From Halodurantibacterium flavum (GTDB lineage Bacteria > Pseudomonadota > Alphaproteobacteria > Rhodobacterales > Rhodobacteraceae): a stretch of DNA of 64,000 bases. The notes under the pieces are model-generated. The model had not been told where the DNA came from, did not search any database, and saw only the letters and a list, made by a program, of their open reading frames with translations. Where the stretch lies: positions 186,001 to 250,000 of the forward strand of contig NZ_JBHUGH010000002.1 of assembly GCF_042681825.1 (NCBI RefSeq), in the 5' to 3' direction. The translations under genes were made by a program, and so were the position numbers. This document shows positions 24,615 through 33,588 of this stretch, piece by piece. Each line of letters starts with the position of its first letter. Position 1 is the stretch's first letter.

Positions 24615-25478
24615 TCAGTTCAGACCACCATTGGCGTAAACGGTCTCTCCATTGACCCAAGCGCCGCTGTCCGAACAAAGCACGGCGATCACATTCGCAA
24701 TATCCTCGGGCTGTCCAAGTCGGCGCAGCGGCGTTGCCTCGGCCACGCCTTCCAGCAGCTCTTCGCCGTGCTGCCACAGCAGTTCGGTGTCCACGGCGCC
24801 CGGCGCGACGGCATTGACCCGGATGTCTCTTCCGGCAACCTCCTTGGCCAGCACACGTGCATAGATCTGCAGATCCGCCTTGGTGCCGGCATAGGCGGCA
24901 CCGCCAGGAGGCGTCTGCCGGACGATGCCCGATGACAGGGTGATGATCCGGCCACCGTCACGCACATGGCGCGCCGCCTCGCGAAGGGTGTTGAACCCAC
25001 CCTTCACATTGGTCGCGATCATGCGATCGAATGCGGCGTCGGTCATCTCTGCAAAGGGACCGGCATTGAAGATGCCCGCATTGCTGACGATGACATCGAC
25101 GCCGCCGAACGCTTCATTGTTGGCCGCAAACAGGGCGCGTACCGCCTCCGGGTCGGCCACGTCGGCCTGCCGCCAGATCGCCCGTCCGCCCTCGGCCTCG
25201 ATCTCGGCCACGACCTGCGCGGCCAGGTCGGTGTTGACCAGGCAGTTGACGGTGACGGCGTAACCATCCCGAGCCAGACGTTTGGCTGTGGCCGCCCCGA
25301 TGCCGCGGGATGATCCGGTAACGATAGCAGCCCGGCCGGTCCCCGGCCGGGGCGCGGGATTGGTCTCGGCCGTCTGTGGAAGCGCCGCGCCGCCGAAAGC
25401 GAGAGTTGCCGGGCCTGCTGCGGCAAGCGCCAGAAAGGTGCGGCGGGCGGCGTCCGGGGTCTTGATCGTGTCAGTCAT
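24615..25478 (-). CDS. Short-chain dehydrogenase/reductase with a Tat-like leader
   Basis: This protein of about 287 residues from the ATG at 25478 has AAGG upstream. After MTDTIKTPDAARRTFLALAA, a twin-arginine-like hydrophobic leader of about 40 residues, comes a complete SDR domain. It shows cofactor motif TGSSRGIG, the SNAG strand, catalytic Ser in TLSSGIV and Tyr/Lys in YAGTK, with C-terminal NGETVYANGG. SDRs are normally cytoplasmic and use free NAD(P)H. An exported one would need to carry its cofactor, as glucose-fructose oxidoreductase does. A later start inside the leader is possible, but no better ribosome site was seen. The substrate is unknown. Confidence 0.85.
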   Translation of the reverse strand: MTDTIKTPDAARRTFLALAAAGPATLAFGGAALPQTAETNPAPRPGTGRAAIVTGSSRGIGAATAKRLARDGYAVTVNCLVNTDLAAQVVAEIEAEGGRAIWRQADVADPEAVRALFAANNEAFGGVDVIVSNAGIFNAGPFAEMTDAAFDRMIATNVKGGFNTLREAARHVRDGGRIITLSSGIVRQTPPGGAAYAGTKADLQIYARVLAKEVAGRDIRVNAVAPGAVDTELLWQHGEELLEGVAEATPLRRLGQPEDIANVIAVLCSDSGAWVNGETVYANGGLN

Positions 25479-25802
25479 GGTGCAGCCTTTTTCAGTGAGA
25501 GGAGCCTGCGAGATTGCGGGCACCCCTGCCGCACATCGAACATGCGGGCGAGCGTGCCGACGCGGGACGCGGGCATCCTCTGGGGAGGGTTCAGGTTTCA
25601 GGGCGAAGCAGAGGCCGGCAGCCGGGCCGAAGTCCCGACCTTGGGACGCCACCGGGCGGCCCGACGCAGGTTCCCGCTTCGAGCTTCAAACTAGTCGCTG
25701 CCGCCCTCGATCAGAATGCTCAAAGCTCGATTAAATTTGCCTATTCCTGCAATCAAGAACCTGCCGGCTCAGTGCCGCGCAGGATCATCGCATCCCACCC
25801 AG

Positions 25803-25960
25803 TCATGCCAGCCCGGCCACATCCTCCAGTTCCGACTGCTCGGCTCTGTCCCGGGCACGGATCGCCATTCCGCTCTGAACGTCGGGATCGAGCGCGCGAG
25901 CCGGGCCACATCAAGTGCCGCGGGCAGTTCGCCCTCGGCCACAGCGTTGGCACGCCTGCT
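25803..25960 (-). pseudogene. C-terminal fragment of a TetR-type regulator
   Basis: The minus strand reads RRANAVAEGELPAALDVARL and, after a one-base frame change near 25885, MAIRARDRAEQSELEDVAGLA and stop at 25803. This is the common TetR C-terminal pattern (an EGELP segment, then a helix, then a QARDGA-like turn). The DNA-binding half is absent. It abuts the istB scrap, so an IS21-type insertion or a later deletion probably destroyed it. Confidence 0.5.
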
Positions 25961-26078
25961 TCTCGCTGATCTCGGCGCTCAGCAGGTCGCCCACGATCTT
26001 TTGCGGCTCGTACTGCCGCTTCACGGCAGTGGCAATGATCTCATCATAGGCCGCCTTCATCCCGTAGAGCTTGAGCAT
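25953..26078 (-). pseudogene. N-terminal fragment of IS21-family istB (ATP-binding transposition helper)
   Basis: Forty-two residues begin MLKLYGMKAAYDEIIATAV and continue with KRQYEPQKIVGDLL and AEISEKQA. This is the start of IstB proteins of IS21 elements, which normally run to about 250 residues with Walker motifs. Similarity ends abruptly at 25953, where TetR-like sequence begins. No istA or terminal repeats were found. It is a relic and cannot work. Confidence 0.7.
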
Positions 26079-26159
26079 TCGATGCGTTACACGCCCGGCG
26101 ACGAGAACATCCGCAGTTCGTTGAAGAGAGAAGCCGCTACCGGCGAGAGCGGCTATGCG

Positions 26160-26336
26160 AGCGGTTTGAGCGGGCCAGAGTTGATGGCGACTTCCCGGCG
26201 TCTTGCGACGCACATGGTCTGGACTTCACTGAAGGCCACGACGGACGGTGTTCTTGTTGCGGCCAGCAGCGGCGCGGACCGGCACGAGTTGGACCGAATG
26301 GCAGCGGCTTTCCTGGCAATGTGGCCGGGCCGCTAG
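26160..26336 (+). pseudogene. Possible regulator C-terminal fragment
   Basis: The plus strand reads ELMATSRRLATHMVWTSLKA, then TTDGVLVAASSGADRHELDRM and AAAFLAMWPGR before a stop at 26336. The helical pattern and the AD..ELDRM..AFLA.W ending resemble the last helices of TetR-like regulators. There is no start or DNA-binding part upstream. Identification is weak. Confidence 0.3.
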
Positions 26337-26521
26337 GCCATAACACTCGTGGCAGATTTGCGTATTCCCGTCGTCGTCTACATGAACAGGGCTCAGGATG
26401 TTGCGATGACCTGCTGAACCCGTCCACTATATGAGCTACGCGCGCCGGCCTGCAGCGGATCTGCCGCCAACCGACTGATTTGTCAGAATAGCGGATATCG
26501 TCTCGAGGCCGGGCATCCGGG

Positions 26522-27937
26522 TCAGCGCCCCGCAGGAAGGACGACTGCGGCTTGCAGCCCGGGTTCGCGGGGTGACAGGATGATGTCGCCGCCGTGCTGG
26601 CGGGCGATTGCGCGGGCGATCGACAGACCGAGGCCGATGCCTCCTGTCTCGCGCGACCGCGATCCCTCCAACCGAAAGAAGGGCGAGAAGACCTCTTCGA
26701 AACTGTCGATCGGGATGCCCGGCCCCTCGTCTTCCACCAAGATCCTCACGCCTGCATTGTCGTTGACGAGGCGCACATCGGCGCCGCCGGCATAACGGAC
26801 CGCGTTTTCGATCAGATTGCGGATCATCCGCCGCAGACCTTCGGGGCGACAGCGGTAATCAAGCCTCTTCCCGGGCACGAACCGGACCGGGTGACCGAGT
26901 TCAGCAAGGTCGTCGCAGACGCTCTCAACCAGAGCTGTCAGGTCGATGGTGCGGGTGGGTTCCGCACTCGTTTCCTGACTGACAAGCGACAGTGTCGATT
27001 CTGTCATCGCCTGCATCTCGTCGATGGTCGCCAGCATGCGTTCCTGTAATTCGGGGCCCTCGACCAGTTCCGCGCGCAGGCGCAAGGTCGTCAGGGGCGT
27101 CCGCAGGTCGTGGCCGATGGCGGCCAGCATGCGGGTCCGGTCCCCCACGAAGCGGTGAAGGCGCTCCTGCATGCTGTTGAAGGCAATCGTGGTCCGCCTG
27201 ATGTCCTCGGGCCCGCGCAGTTCCAGCGGCGGCACCGCCTCGCCGCGCCCCAGCCTCTCGGCAGCGTAGGTCAACTGCCGCAGGGGGCTCGCGATGCGCC
27301 GCACGGTGAGAACGCCGACGCCCGCAACAAGGATGGCCGTAAGGGTCAGCGACAACGGCAGGTGCGTGCGCCAGATCGAGGGGGAAATATCCTTGTAGTA
27401 AGCCGCGTTGAGCACCTGTCCGTCGTCGAAAGGCACGATCACGCCGGAGCCATTCTCCCGCGCAAAATCAAGAGAGCGGGCGAGGACAGGCAGTTCCGCC
27501 TGATCCGCCGCGGAAAGGGTCCAGACAGCGCCATCCAGAAAATACCGGGGGTCGGAGCCGGTCGGAATACGCTGCAGGGCCACTACGCCCTGCTCGCCCA
27601 GGATCGCATGAAGCGGGGTCGCAAACTGGTCGAATGCCTGCGTCACCCAGTCATCGAGGCCGGCTGGCCGGCCGTCGGAGATCCAGAAGCGCGAGGTCTC
27701 CGTACTGCTGATGCGGATCAGGTCGTTGCGCAACTCGGGCGGTACGGTCTGGACCAGCCGTGCCACCGCTGCAGCCCGGCTGGCGATCTCGGCGCGCGCC
27801 GCTTCGCGCAGATCGACGCGCAGGTGGTCCCAGAGGATCATGAAGCCGATGGCTTGCGACGCAAAGAGCGCGAGCAGCATGGAGGACAGAAGCTGCACGG
27901 TCAGACTTTTGTGCCAGTAACCAATCAGGCGTTTCAT
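26522..27937 (-). CDS. Sensor histidine kinase (EnvZ type)
   Basis: This 471-residue protein has membrane segments at about residues 13-33 and 195-215 flanking a periplasmic sensor loop of about 160 residues. A HAMP linker follows. The H-box AAIGHDLRTPLTTLRLR near residue 275 holds the phospho-accepting His. The ATP-binding domain has N-box NLIENAVRYA, VEDEGPGI and GGIGLGLSIARAIA. It phosphorylates the response regulator whose stop overlaps its start (27934-27937). The signal is unknown; the divergent Mo-hydroxylase genes suggest an aldehyde or N-heterocycle. Confidence 0.92.
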   Translation of the reverse strand: MKRLIGYWHKSLTVQLLSSMLLALFASQAIGFMILWDHLRVDLREAARAEIASRAAAVARLVQTVPPELRNDLIRISSTETSRFWISDGRPAGLDDWVTQAFDQFATPLHAILGEQGVVALQRIPTGSDPRYFLDGAVWTLSAADQAELPVLARSLDFARENGSGVIVPFDDGQVLNAAYYKDISPSIWRTHLPLSLTLTAILVAGVGVLTVRRIASPLRQLTYAAERLGRGEAVPPLELRGPEDIRRTTIAFNSMQERLHRFVGDRTRMLAAIGHDLRTPLTTLRLRAELVEGPELQERMLATIDEMQAMTESTLSLVSQETSAEPTRTIDLTALVESVCDDLAELGHPVRFVPGKRLDYRCRPEGLRRMIRNLIENAVRYAGGADVRLVNDNAGVRILVEDEGPGIPIDSFEEVFSPFFRLEGSRSRETGGIGLGLSIARAIARQHGGDIILSPREPGLQAAVVLPAGR

Positions 27938-28659
27938 TCCGCAAAGACCTCCGGCATGAAACTGTAGCCGCCCCCGCGGTGGGTCTGGATGATCGAGGGG
28001 ACCTTCGGGTCGCGTTCCACCTTGCGACGCAGCCGACTGACCTGATTGTCGATGGACCGGTCGAAGGGATCAGCTTCACGGCCAGCGGTCAGGTCGAGTA
28101 GCTGATCTCGGCTGAGCACAGTACCGGGATGCTCGACAAAGACCTTCAGCAGCCGGAATTCGGCGCTCGACAGGGGTATCCCGACACCGTCGTCGCTTTG
28201 CAACTCGCGTCGTGACAGGCTGAGCACCCAGCGGTCGAACCGCACGGACCCGGCGCGCCGCATGGCGCGCTGCGGCGGCAGGCTGTTGACCCTGCGCAGA
28301 ACGGCCTTGATGCGCGCCAGCAACTCGCGAGAGGAGAACGGTTTGACGATGTAGTCGTCGGCCCCGAGCTCCAGCCCGATGACGCGATCGGTCTCGTCGC
28401 TCCGGGCGGTCAGGAAGATGATGGGGATGTCGGGGCCGGAACGGGACCGCAATTCCCGGCAAAGAGTCAGACCATCCTCGCCTGGCATCATGATGTCGAG
28501 GACGACAAGGTCCGGCGCCCCGCGTTCGACGAGGCGGCGCAGGGCAGTTCCGTTCTCGGCCGTGCTGACCCGATAGCCCTGCTGCTGCAGGTACTTCCCG
28601 ATCAGATCACGGATTTCCCGGTGATCGTCGACGACGGCAATATGGGGCACCTGCGGCAT
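27934..28659 (-). CDS. OmpR-family response regulator
   Basis: This protein of about 241 residues from the ATG at 28659 has a receiver domain with phospho-acceptor Asp in VVLDIMMPGEDG (near residue 54) and Lys in DDYIVKPF. The C-terminal winged helix (about residues 145-235) contains SSAEFRLLKVFVEHPG and RLRRKVERDP. It starts with the acidic pocket IAVVDDHREI. Longer starts up to 28788 lack family sequence. Paired direct repeats typical of OmpR-type binding lie upstream (28728-28798), suggesting autoregulation and control of the divergent 29014 operon. Confidence 0.92.
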   Translation of the reverse strand: MPQVPHIAVVDDHREIRDLIGKYLQQQGYRVSTAENGTALRRLVERGAPDLVVLDIMMPGEDGLTLCRELRSRSGPDIPIIFLTARSDETDRVIGLELGADDYIVKPFSSRELLARIKAVLRRVNSLPPQRAMRRAGSVRFDRWVLSLSRRELQSDDGVGIPLSSAEFRLLKVFVEHPGTVLSRDQLLDLTAGREADPFDRSIDNQVSRLRRKVERDPKVPSIIQTHRGGGYSFMPEVFAE

Positions 28660-28727
28660 GGCGGGTCTCGATGGCTTTATGGACACCCCCCTTATAGCGC
28701 CGTCCCGGGGCCGCGACTTGCAGAAAA

Positions 28728-28798
28728 CTGTATCCGTTTGTAACCGACCCCGCGCCTTTGCGGGGTCTCTGCCCTGCGGCGGATACAAAGCGATACAA
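28728..28798. promoter_or_regulatory. Two inverted copies of a 10-bp-spaced direct-repeat operator around a hairpin
   Basis: Site 1 (28728-28743) reads on the minus strand TTACAA-ACGG-ATACAG. Site 2 (28783-28798) reads on the plus strand ATACAA-AGCG-ATACAA. Each has two hexamers spaced one helical turn, the usual form of an OmpR-family site, pointing away from each other. Between them GACCCCG-N8-CGGGGTC (28746-28767) can form a hairpin. They lie about 70 bases before the response regulator and about 215 before the Mo-hydroxylase small subunit. Binding by the adjacent regulator is inferred. Confidence 0.55.
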
Positions 28799-29013
28799 TC
28801 AGCGACACTGCTGGCACAGCCCCGCGACGGGCCGGGGCTAACGTGAGTTCCGAGGCAGCGAGCTCCGTCGCGGCCGCCCGATCACATCGCGGCGCCGGGA
28901 CGGCTTACCGCCCCTGAGGGCACCGGCCATCCCGCCAACCGCCTTCGCCCCATCACCGGAATCTCCGGCGGCTTCCTCGCGCCGCCGGGATCACCCCCTT
29001 GTCTGGAGCCGTC

Positions 29014-29478
29014 ATGGTCACTTTCACCGTCAACAACACGCAAGCCGATCTGGACGTGGATGACAACAAGCCACTCTTGTGGGTTCTCCGCGAGGATCTG
29101 GGCCTGCTCGGGCCGAAATACGGCTGTGGCGTCGCGCAATGCGGTGCCTGTCGCGTCCTCGTCAACGGCGAGTCCGTCCCGTCTTGCGTGACCTTCATCG
29201 GCGATCTGGAAGGCGCCGAGGTGGTGACGATCGAAGGACTGCCCGGTGCCGATGGAAAGCTGAGCGCGGTGCAGCAGGCCTGGCTTGACGAGCAGGTGCC
29301 GCAATGCGGTTTCTGCCAACCCGGTTTCATCATGGCAGCCTCGGCCTTGCTTGGGTCAAACCCCAACCCGACCGATGCCGAGATCGATGAGGCAATCACC
29401 AATATCTGCCGCTGCGGCACCTATCCGCGGATCCGCCGCGCCATCCACCGCGCCGCCGCAGTCATGTCCGAAACCTGA
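29014..29478 (+). CDS. Molybdenum hydroxylase 2Fe-2S small subunit (IorA type), system 1
   Basis: This 154-residue protein has a plant-type 2Fe-2S centre YGCGVAQCGACRVLV (about residues 39-53, with the last Cys in VPSC). The second centre has QCGFCQPGF and NICRCGTYPRI. It carries electrons from the molybdenum subunit encoded next, as in isoquinoline 1-oxidoreductase and related aldehyde oxidases without FAD. GGAG lies 7 bases before the ATG at 29014. It has no leader of its own, so if exported it would travel with the large subunit. It begins the operon divergent from the two-component genes. Confidence 0.9.
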   Translation: MVTFTVNNTQADLDVDDNKPLLWVLREDLGLLGPKYGCGVAQCGACRVLVNGESVPSCVTFIGDLEGAEVVTIEGLPGADGKLSAVQQAWLDEQVPQCGFCQPGFIMAASALLGSNPNPTDAEIDEAITNICRCGTYPRIRRAIHRAAAVMSET

Positions 29479-29488
29479 GGATACCGTC

Positions 29489-31813
29489 ATGCCCCGCTTT
29501 CTGACCCGCCGTGGATTTCTTGTCACCGGCGCCGCGCTCGGCGGTACCGCCCTCGTCGCCGGTGTCGCCGGTGTCGCCGGAACCGGCTATCTGGCGACCG
29601 TCGATGTCGACGGCCTGCACGGGCACCTCGACGGCGAAAGCGCTGTCCTCAATGCCTTCGTCGTCATCCGCGAGGACGGTCACATCGTCATCATGGTGCC
29701 CAAGACCGAGATGGGCCAGGGCATCCATACCGGCCTTGCCATGATCGTCGCCGAAGAGCTTCGGGTTCCCCTTGACGACCGGCTGACGGTGGAACATCCG
29801 ACCGAGGCGCATCCTGCCTATGCGAACTGGGCGAACGTGCTTCAGATCCGCCCGGAAGAAGCGAGCGGTCCGGTTCCCTGGGTCGCCCGCCGTCTGCTGG
29901 GACAGCTCGGATTCATCACGACCGGCGCATCCAGTTCGATGATGAACCTGTGGCATCCCATGCGCGTTGCCGGTGCTGCGGCGCGCGAGATGCTGCTGGC
30001 CGCCGGTGCGGCCCAACTGGGCGTTCCGGTCGGCGAACTGGTCGCTATCGACGGCCAGATCCGCCATGCGTCCAGCAACCGGGCGCTGAGCTTCGGCGAG
30101 CTTGCCCGCGCGGCGGCGGTTCTTGATCCTCCGTCCGCGCCGCGGCTGACCCCGCCATCCGAATGGCGGCTGATCGGCCGGTCCCAGCCGCGGCTGGACC
30201 TGCCGGCCAAGATCCGGGGCGAGCCGGTTTTCGGCATGGATGTCACCCTTCCGGACATGGTCCATGCCAGCGTCCGTCACGCTCCGGCCTTCGGCGCCGG
30301 TGTCGCAAGGGTTCGCAACGAACGCGAGATCCGCGACGAGCCCGGCGTGCTGGACGTGGTCGTCATAAGCGAACGTCAGGTGGCAGTCGTCGCGCAGTCC
30401 TGGTGGCAGGCGGAACAGGCCGCCTTTCTGCTGGATGTCGAGTGGACGCAGGCCGGGGCCGAGGCCATCGACAGCGCCGCCCTGTCCGGCCGGCTGCTGG
30501 CGGCGCTCGATAGCGAAAACCCGTTCGACGATGTTGACGAGGGCGACGTGGACGGCGCGATGTCCTCTGGCGGTCCCGTGATCGAATCCCGATACAGGGT
30601 GCCCTTCGTCACCCATGCCTGCATGGAGCCGATGAACGCGACCGTCCTCGTGCGCGAGGACGGAACGGCCGAGGGCTGGGTGCCGGCGCAGACGCCGATG
30701 GCCATCACGCGGGGCGTGGCGCGCGGGGCCGGCTGGGCCGGCGTGACCACGACCGAAGTCACGCCGCATGTCACGATGAACGGCGGGGCCTTCGGACGCC
30801 GCAGCGATCAGGACGTGGTCAATCAGGCCGCCTTTCTGGCCGCGCGGATGCCGGGACGCCCGGTCAAGGTGATCTGGTCGCGCGAGGAGGATATTTCGCG
30901 CGGGCTCTACCGCACCCACGCAGCGGCCAATCTGCGCGCGGCCTTGGGCGAGGACGGTCTTCCGGTTGCCTACGATGCCATCGTTGCAGCGCAATCGGTC
31001 ATCGACGCGGTCGCGGGCCGGAACCTGCCCATCAGCCCGGGGCCCGACGGCGACAGGATCACGATCGAGGGCCTCGACAAGAGCTACTACGCGTTTGCCA
31101 ACCGGCGGACGCGCAGCGTGCATGTGCCCAGTCACGTCCCGACCCACATCTGGCGCTCGAACGGCTATTTCTACAACAACTTCTTCTCGGAGAGCTTCAT
31201 GGACGAATGCGCGGACGCCGCAGGCATCGACCCGCTGGAGTATCGCCGGCGGCTGTTACATGCCTCTCCGCGTCACCTGAGGGTGCTGGACCGTGTTGCC
31301 GAAATGGCGGGATGGGGCATGCCGTTGGCGCCCGGCCGCGGACGCGGCATCTCGATCGACGAATGCTATCGCAGCGTCGTCGCACAGGTCGCCGAGGTAA
31401 CGGTGGCCGCGGACGGAAAAGTGCGCGTCGACCGCGTCTTCTGCGCAATCGACTGCGGCATCGTCGTCAACCCTGATACGGTGGTGGCCCAGATGGAGGG
31501 CGGGATCGTCTTCGGCGTGACCACTGCCCTGATGAGCGAGATCACCTTTGACCGGGGCGCCGCGGTCGAGTCGAACTTCCACGATTTCCCCCTCCAGCGC
31601 CTCGCGGATGCACCGGCCATCGACGTGGCCATCGTGCAAAGCGGCGAGCCGCCCTGCGGCGTGGGCGAGCCCGGCGTGGTTCCGACCGCCGCCGCCGTCG
31701 CCAATGCGATCTTTGCCGCCACCGGTCGGCGCCTGAGGACGCTGCCGCTGGCGGTCACGGAAACCATCGGCGAGCGCCGGACCAGATCCGTCCTGCGGAC
31801 CGAAGACGCCTGA
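29489..31813 (+). CDS. Molybdenum hydroxylase large subunit (IorB type), Tat-exported, system 1
   Basis: This 774-residue protein has a twin-arginine leader RRGFLVTGAALGGTALVAG at residues 7-25. The molybdopterin-cytosine-dinucleotide domains include VPKTEMGQGIHTGLA, NGGAFGRRSDQD and the active-site Glu in GVGEPGVVPTAAAVANA near the C-terminus. It hydroxylates an aldehyde or aromatic N-heterocycle, probably at the periplasmic side. GAGG lies 8 bases before the ATG at 29489, and the small subunit stop is 10 bases upstream. It is similar in layout to the second system at 37516. No XdhC-like chaperone is adjacent. Confidence 0.9.
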   Translation: MPRFLTRRGFLVTGAALGGTALVAGVAGVAGTGYLATVDVDGLHGHLDGESAVLNAFVVIREDGHIVIMVPKTEMGQGIHTGLAMIVAEELRVPLDDRLTVEHPTEAHPAYANWANVLQIRPEEASGPVPWVARRLLGQLGFITTGASSSMMNLWHPMRVAGAAAREMLLAAGAAQLGVPVGELVAIDGQIRHASSNRALSFGELARAAAVLDPPSAPRLTPPSEWRLIGRSQPRLDLPAKIRGEPVFGMDVTLPDMVHASVRHAPAFGAGVARVRNEREIRDEPGVLDVVVISERQVAVVAQSWWQAEQAAFLLDVEWTQAGAEAIDSAALSGRLLAALDSENPFDDVDEGDVDGAMSSGGPVIESRYRVPFVTHACMEPMNATVLVREDGTAEGWVPAQTPMAITRGVARGAGWAGVTTTEVTPHVTMNGGAFGRRSDQDVVNQAAFLAARMPGRPVKVIWSREEDISRGLYRTHAAANLRAALGEDGLPVAYDAIVAAQSVIDAVAGRNLPISPGPDGDRITIEGLDKSYYAFANRRTRSVHVPSHVPTHIWRSNGYFYNNFFSESFMDECADAAGIDPLEYRRRLLHASPRHLRVLDRVAEMAGWGMPLAPGRGRGISIDECYRSVVAQVAEVTVAADGKVRVDRVFCAIDCGIVVNPDTVVAQMEGGIVFGVTTALMSEITFDRGAAVESNFHDFPLQRLADAPAIDVAIVQSGEPPCGVGEPGVVPTAAAVANAIFAATGRRLRTLPLAVTETIGERRTRSVLRTEDA

Positions 31814-31824
31814 AAGGAACAGCA

Positions 31825-32508
31825 ATGACCCACACCTGCTCGACATCCACGGCCGAGGTAAGCGACGGACCGGACTACCGTCTGTTTCTCCGCACTTGGG
31901 CCGCCCAGCCCTTGCGCGTCGCGGCGATCGCGCCGTCGGGTGCTGCTCTGGCCCGACTCATCACGCGCGAAATCGACCCGCAGGACGCACCGGTGCTGGA
32001 ACTGGGGCCCGGAACCGGGGTGTTCACGCGCGCGCTCATCGAGCGCGGGCTTGACCCGGCTGACCTGACTCTGGTGGAATTCGGCGCGGAGTTTGCCGCA
32101 CTCCTGCGCGCGCGGTTCCCCGAGGCGCGCGTCCTTCATGCCGATGCCGCGCGGATCATGCCGGGCGCCCTCTTCCCTGACGCAACGGCGGGGGCCGCAA
32201 TCAGCGGACTCGGGCTGCTTTCGATGCGGCCGCGGACGGTGTTTGCGATTCTTTCCAATGCCTTCGCCTGCCTGCGTCCGGGCGCCAATTTATACCAGTT
32301 CACTTACGGCCCGCGCTGTCCCGTGCCGCGCCCGATCCTCGACCGGCTCGGGCTGAAGGCCATCCGGATCGGAGGAACCTTCCGGAACCTGCCGCCGGCC
32401 TCGGTCTACCGTATAAGCCGGCGGGCGCCCCGGCGGGCAGTTCCTCTCACGCCCGGCCACAGCATCCTCACAGATGGGCTTTCCGATGACCAAGGGGCCC
32501 GGCCTTGA
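31825..32508 (+). CDS. Class I SAM-dependent methyltransferase (phospholipid N-methyltransferase-like)
   Basis: This 227-residue protein has FLRTWAAQPLRVAAIAPSG near the N-terminus and SAM motif I LELGPGTGVFTRAL (about residues 59-72). An acidic loop HADAAR follows, then GPRCPVPRPILDRLGL, a pattern seen in small PmtA/rRNA-dimethylase-like enzymes. It could methylate phosphatidylethanolamine or another small amine. AAAGGAA precedes the ATG, 11 bases after the Mo-hydroxylase, so it is probably in the same transcript. A degenerate relative lies at 33619-34230 on the other strand. Confidence 0.78.
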   Translation: MTHTCSTSTAEVSDGPDYRLFLRTWAAQPLRVAAIAPSGAALARLITREIDPQDAPVLELGPGTGVFTRALIERGLDPADLTLVEFGAEFAALLRARFPEARVLHADAARIMPGALFPDATAGAAISGLGLLSMRPRTVFAILSNAFACLRPGANLYQFTYGPRCPVPRPILDRLGLKAIRIGGTFRNLPPASVYRISRRAPRRAVPLTPGHSILTDGLSDDQGARP

Positions 32509-32649
32509 AGACCGAGAGGCCGCAGCGCGTCAGTCGGATGCTGCCTGAGCAGAAGATGCGGCCGCTGTCCCAAGCGGGCCGCGCGCGAAACAGCATCCGA
32601 CAGGCAGGTTTTATTGCAATGCGTGGAAAAAGTCAGGATCGCGATGGCT

Positions 32650-33588
32650 TCACGCGAACTCGTTGAACGACAGGCCCGCCAACCTCTCCGCTTCGCTCCA
32701 AAGACGCGCCGCTACATCTTTCTCCTTCGCTCTGGCGACGATTTTCGCGGGCGCCGGGTGCCCCCTTGTCTCTGCAAGCCGGTCGGGACCGTAATAGCCA
32801 CCGGGCTGCGCGTCCGGGGATGTGGCCGCATAGAGGCTGGGCAAGGCGCCTTGGGCAACAGGTTGGAACAGAAATGGCAGGCAAGTTCGAATGAGCCTGC
32901 TGACCTCCCAGCGACCTGCGGAGTTCGGGATAAGATCGCTGCGTGAAACACCAGGATGCGCGGCGATGCTGTCGATCCCCCAGCCTGCCGCATCGCTGCG
33001 CCGCTGCAGTTCGAAAGCGAACATGATGCAGGCGAGTTTGGACTGGCTGTAGTTCACCATCGGCTTGTAGGCGCGTTCGGCGTTGAGGTTCTCGAAGTCA
33101 ATGGTACCGCTATTTGCCGCGATGCTTCCCAGCGATACGACGCGCGGCCGCGTTCCTTTCCGCAACAAGGGAAGAAGATGCCCGGTCAAGGCAAAATGCC
33201 CGAGGAAGTTGGTGCCGAACTGCAACTCGAATCCATCCGACGTGAGGCGTTTTGTCGGAGGTGCCATGACGCCGGCATTGTTGATGAGAACGTCGAGGCT
33301 CTCCCGGGTGGCGCTCAGCCGTTCGCCGAAGGCCGCAATGGATCTCAGGTCTGCAAGATCGAGTTGCTCGAACGCGACCTGCGCCGAAGGCACTATGGTC
33401 CGCAGGCGTTTAATCGCTTCCGCGCCGCTGGCCGGATTCCTGCCGGCCACGATGACTTCCGCGCCGGCATTGGCAAGCGCCAGGGCGGTCTCGAAGCCGA
33501 TCCCGCCCGTGCCGGTGACGATCATCGAGCGGCCGGAAAGGTCGGAGATATCTTTCGTCGTCCATTTGGTCATTCGTTTAGTATCCAT
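32650..33588 (-). CDS. Short-chain dehydrogenase/reductase (retinol-dehydrogenase-like)
   Basis: This 312-residue protein has the SDR strand NNAGVM (NNAG motif), the catalytic Ser in VVSLGSIA, Tyr/Lys in YSQSK and HPGVSRSDL. The cofactor loop reads VTGTGGIGFETA where the family normally has TGANSGIG, so it is one residue short with Ala-Asn-Ser changed. Binding may be altered or the gene may be decaying. The start at 33588 or 33573 lacks a clear ribosome site, and a perfect inverted repeat covers the first codons (33578-33593). It lies between the two methyltransferase relatives. The substrate is unknown. Confidence 0.82.
   Translation of the reverse strand: MDTKRMTKWTTKDISDLSGRSMIVTGTGGIGFETALALANAGAEVIVAGRNPASGAEAIKRLRTIVPSAQVAFEQLDLADLRSIAAFGERLSATRESLDVLINNAGVMAPPTKRLTSDGFELQFGTNFLGHFALTGHLLPLLRKGTRPRVVSLGSIAANSGTIDFENLNAERAYKPMVNYSQSKLACIMFAFELQRRSDAAGWGIDSIAAHPGVSRSDLIPNSAGRWEVSRLIRTCLPFLFQPVAQGALPSLYAATSPDAQPGGYYGPDRLAETRGHPAPAKIVARAKEKDVAARLWSEAERLAGLSFNEFA

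Larger units (their letters stand above)
25479..26521. other. Kilobase of decayed gene fragments
   Basis: No intact gene is seen between the SDR and the histidine kinase. The stretch holds an istB fragment (25953-26078), a frame-broken TetR-like C-terminus directly joined to it (25803-25960), and on the plus strand another possible regulator C-terminus (to 26336). Codon bias in these pieces is that of coding DNA, but frames are short and interrupted. Confidence 0.5.
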
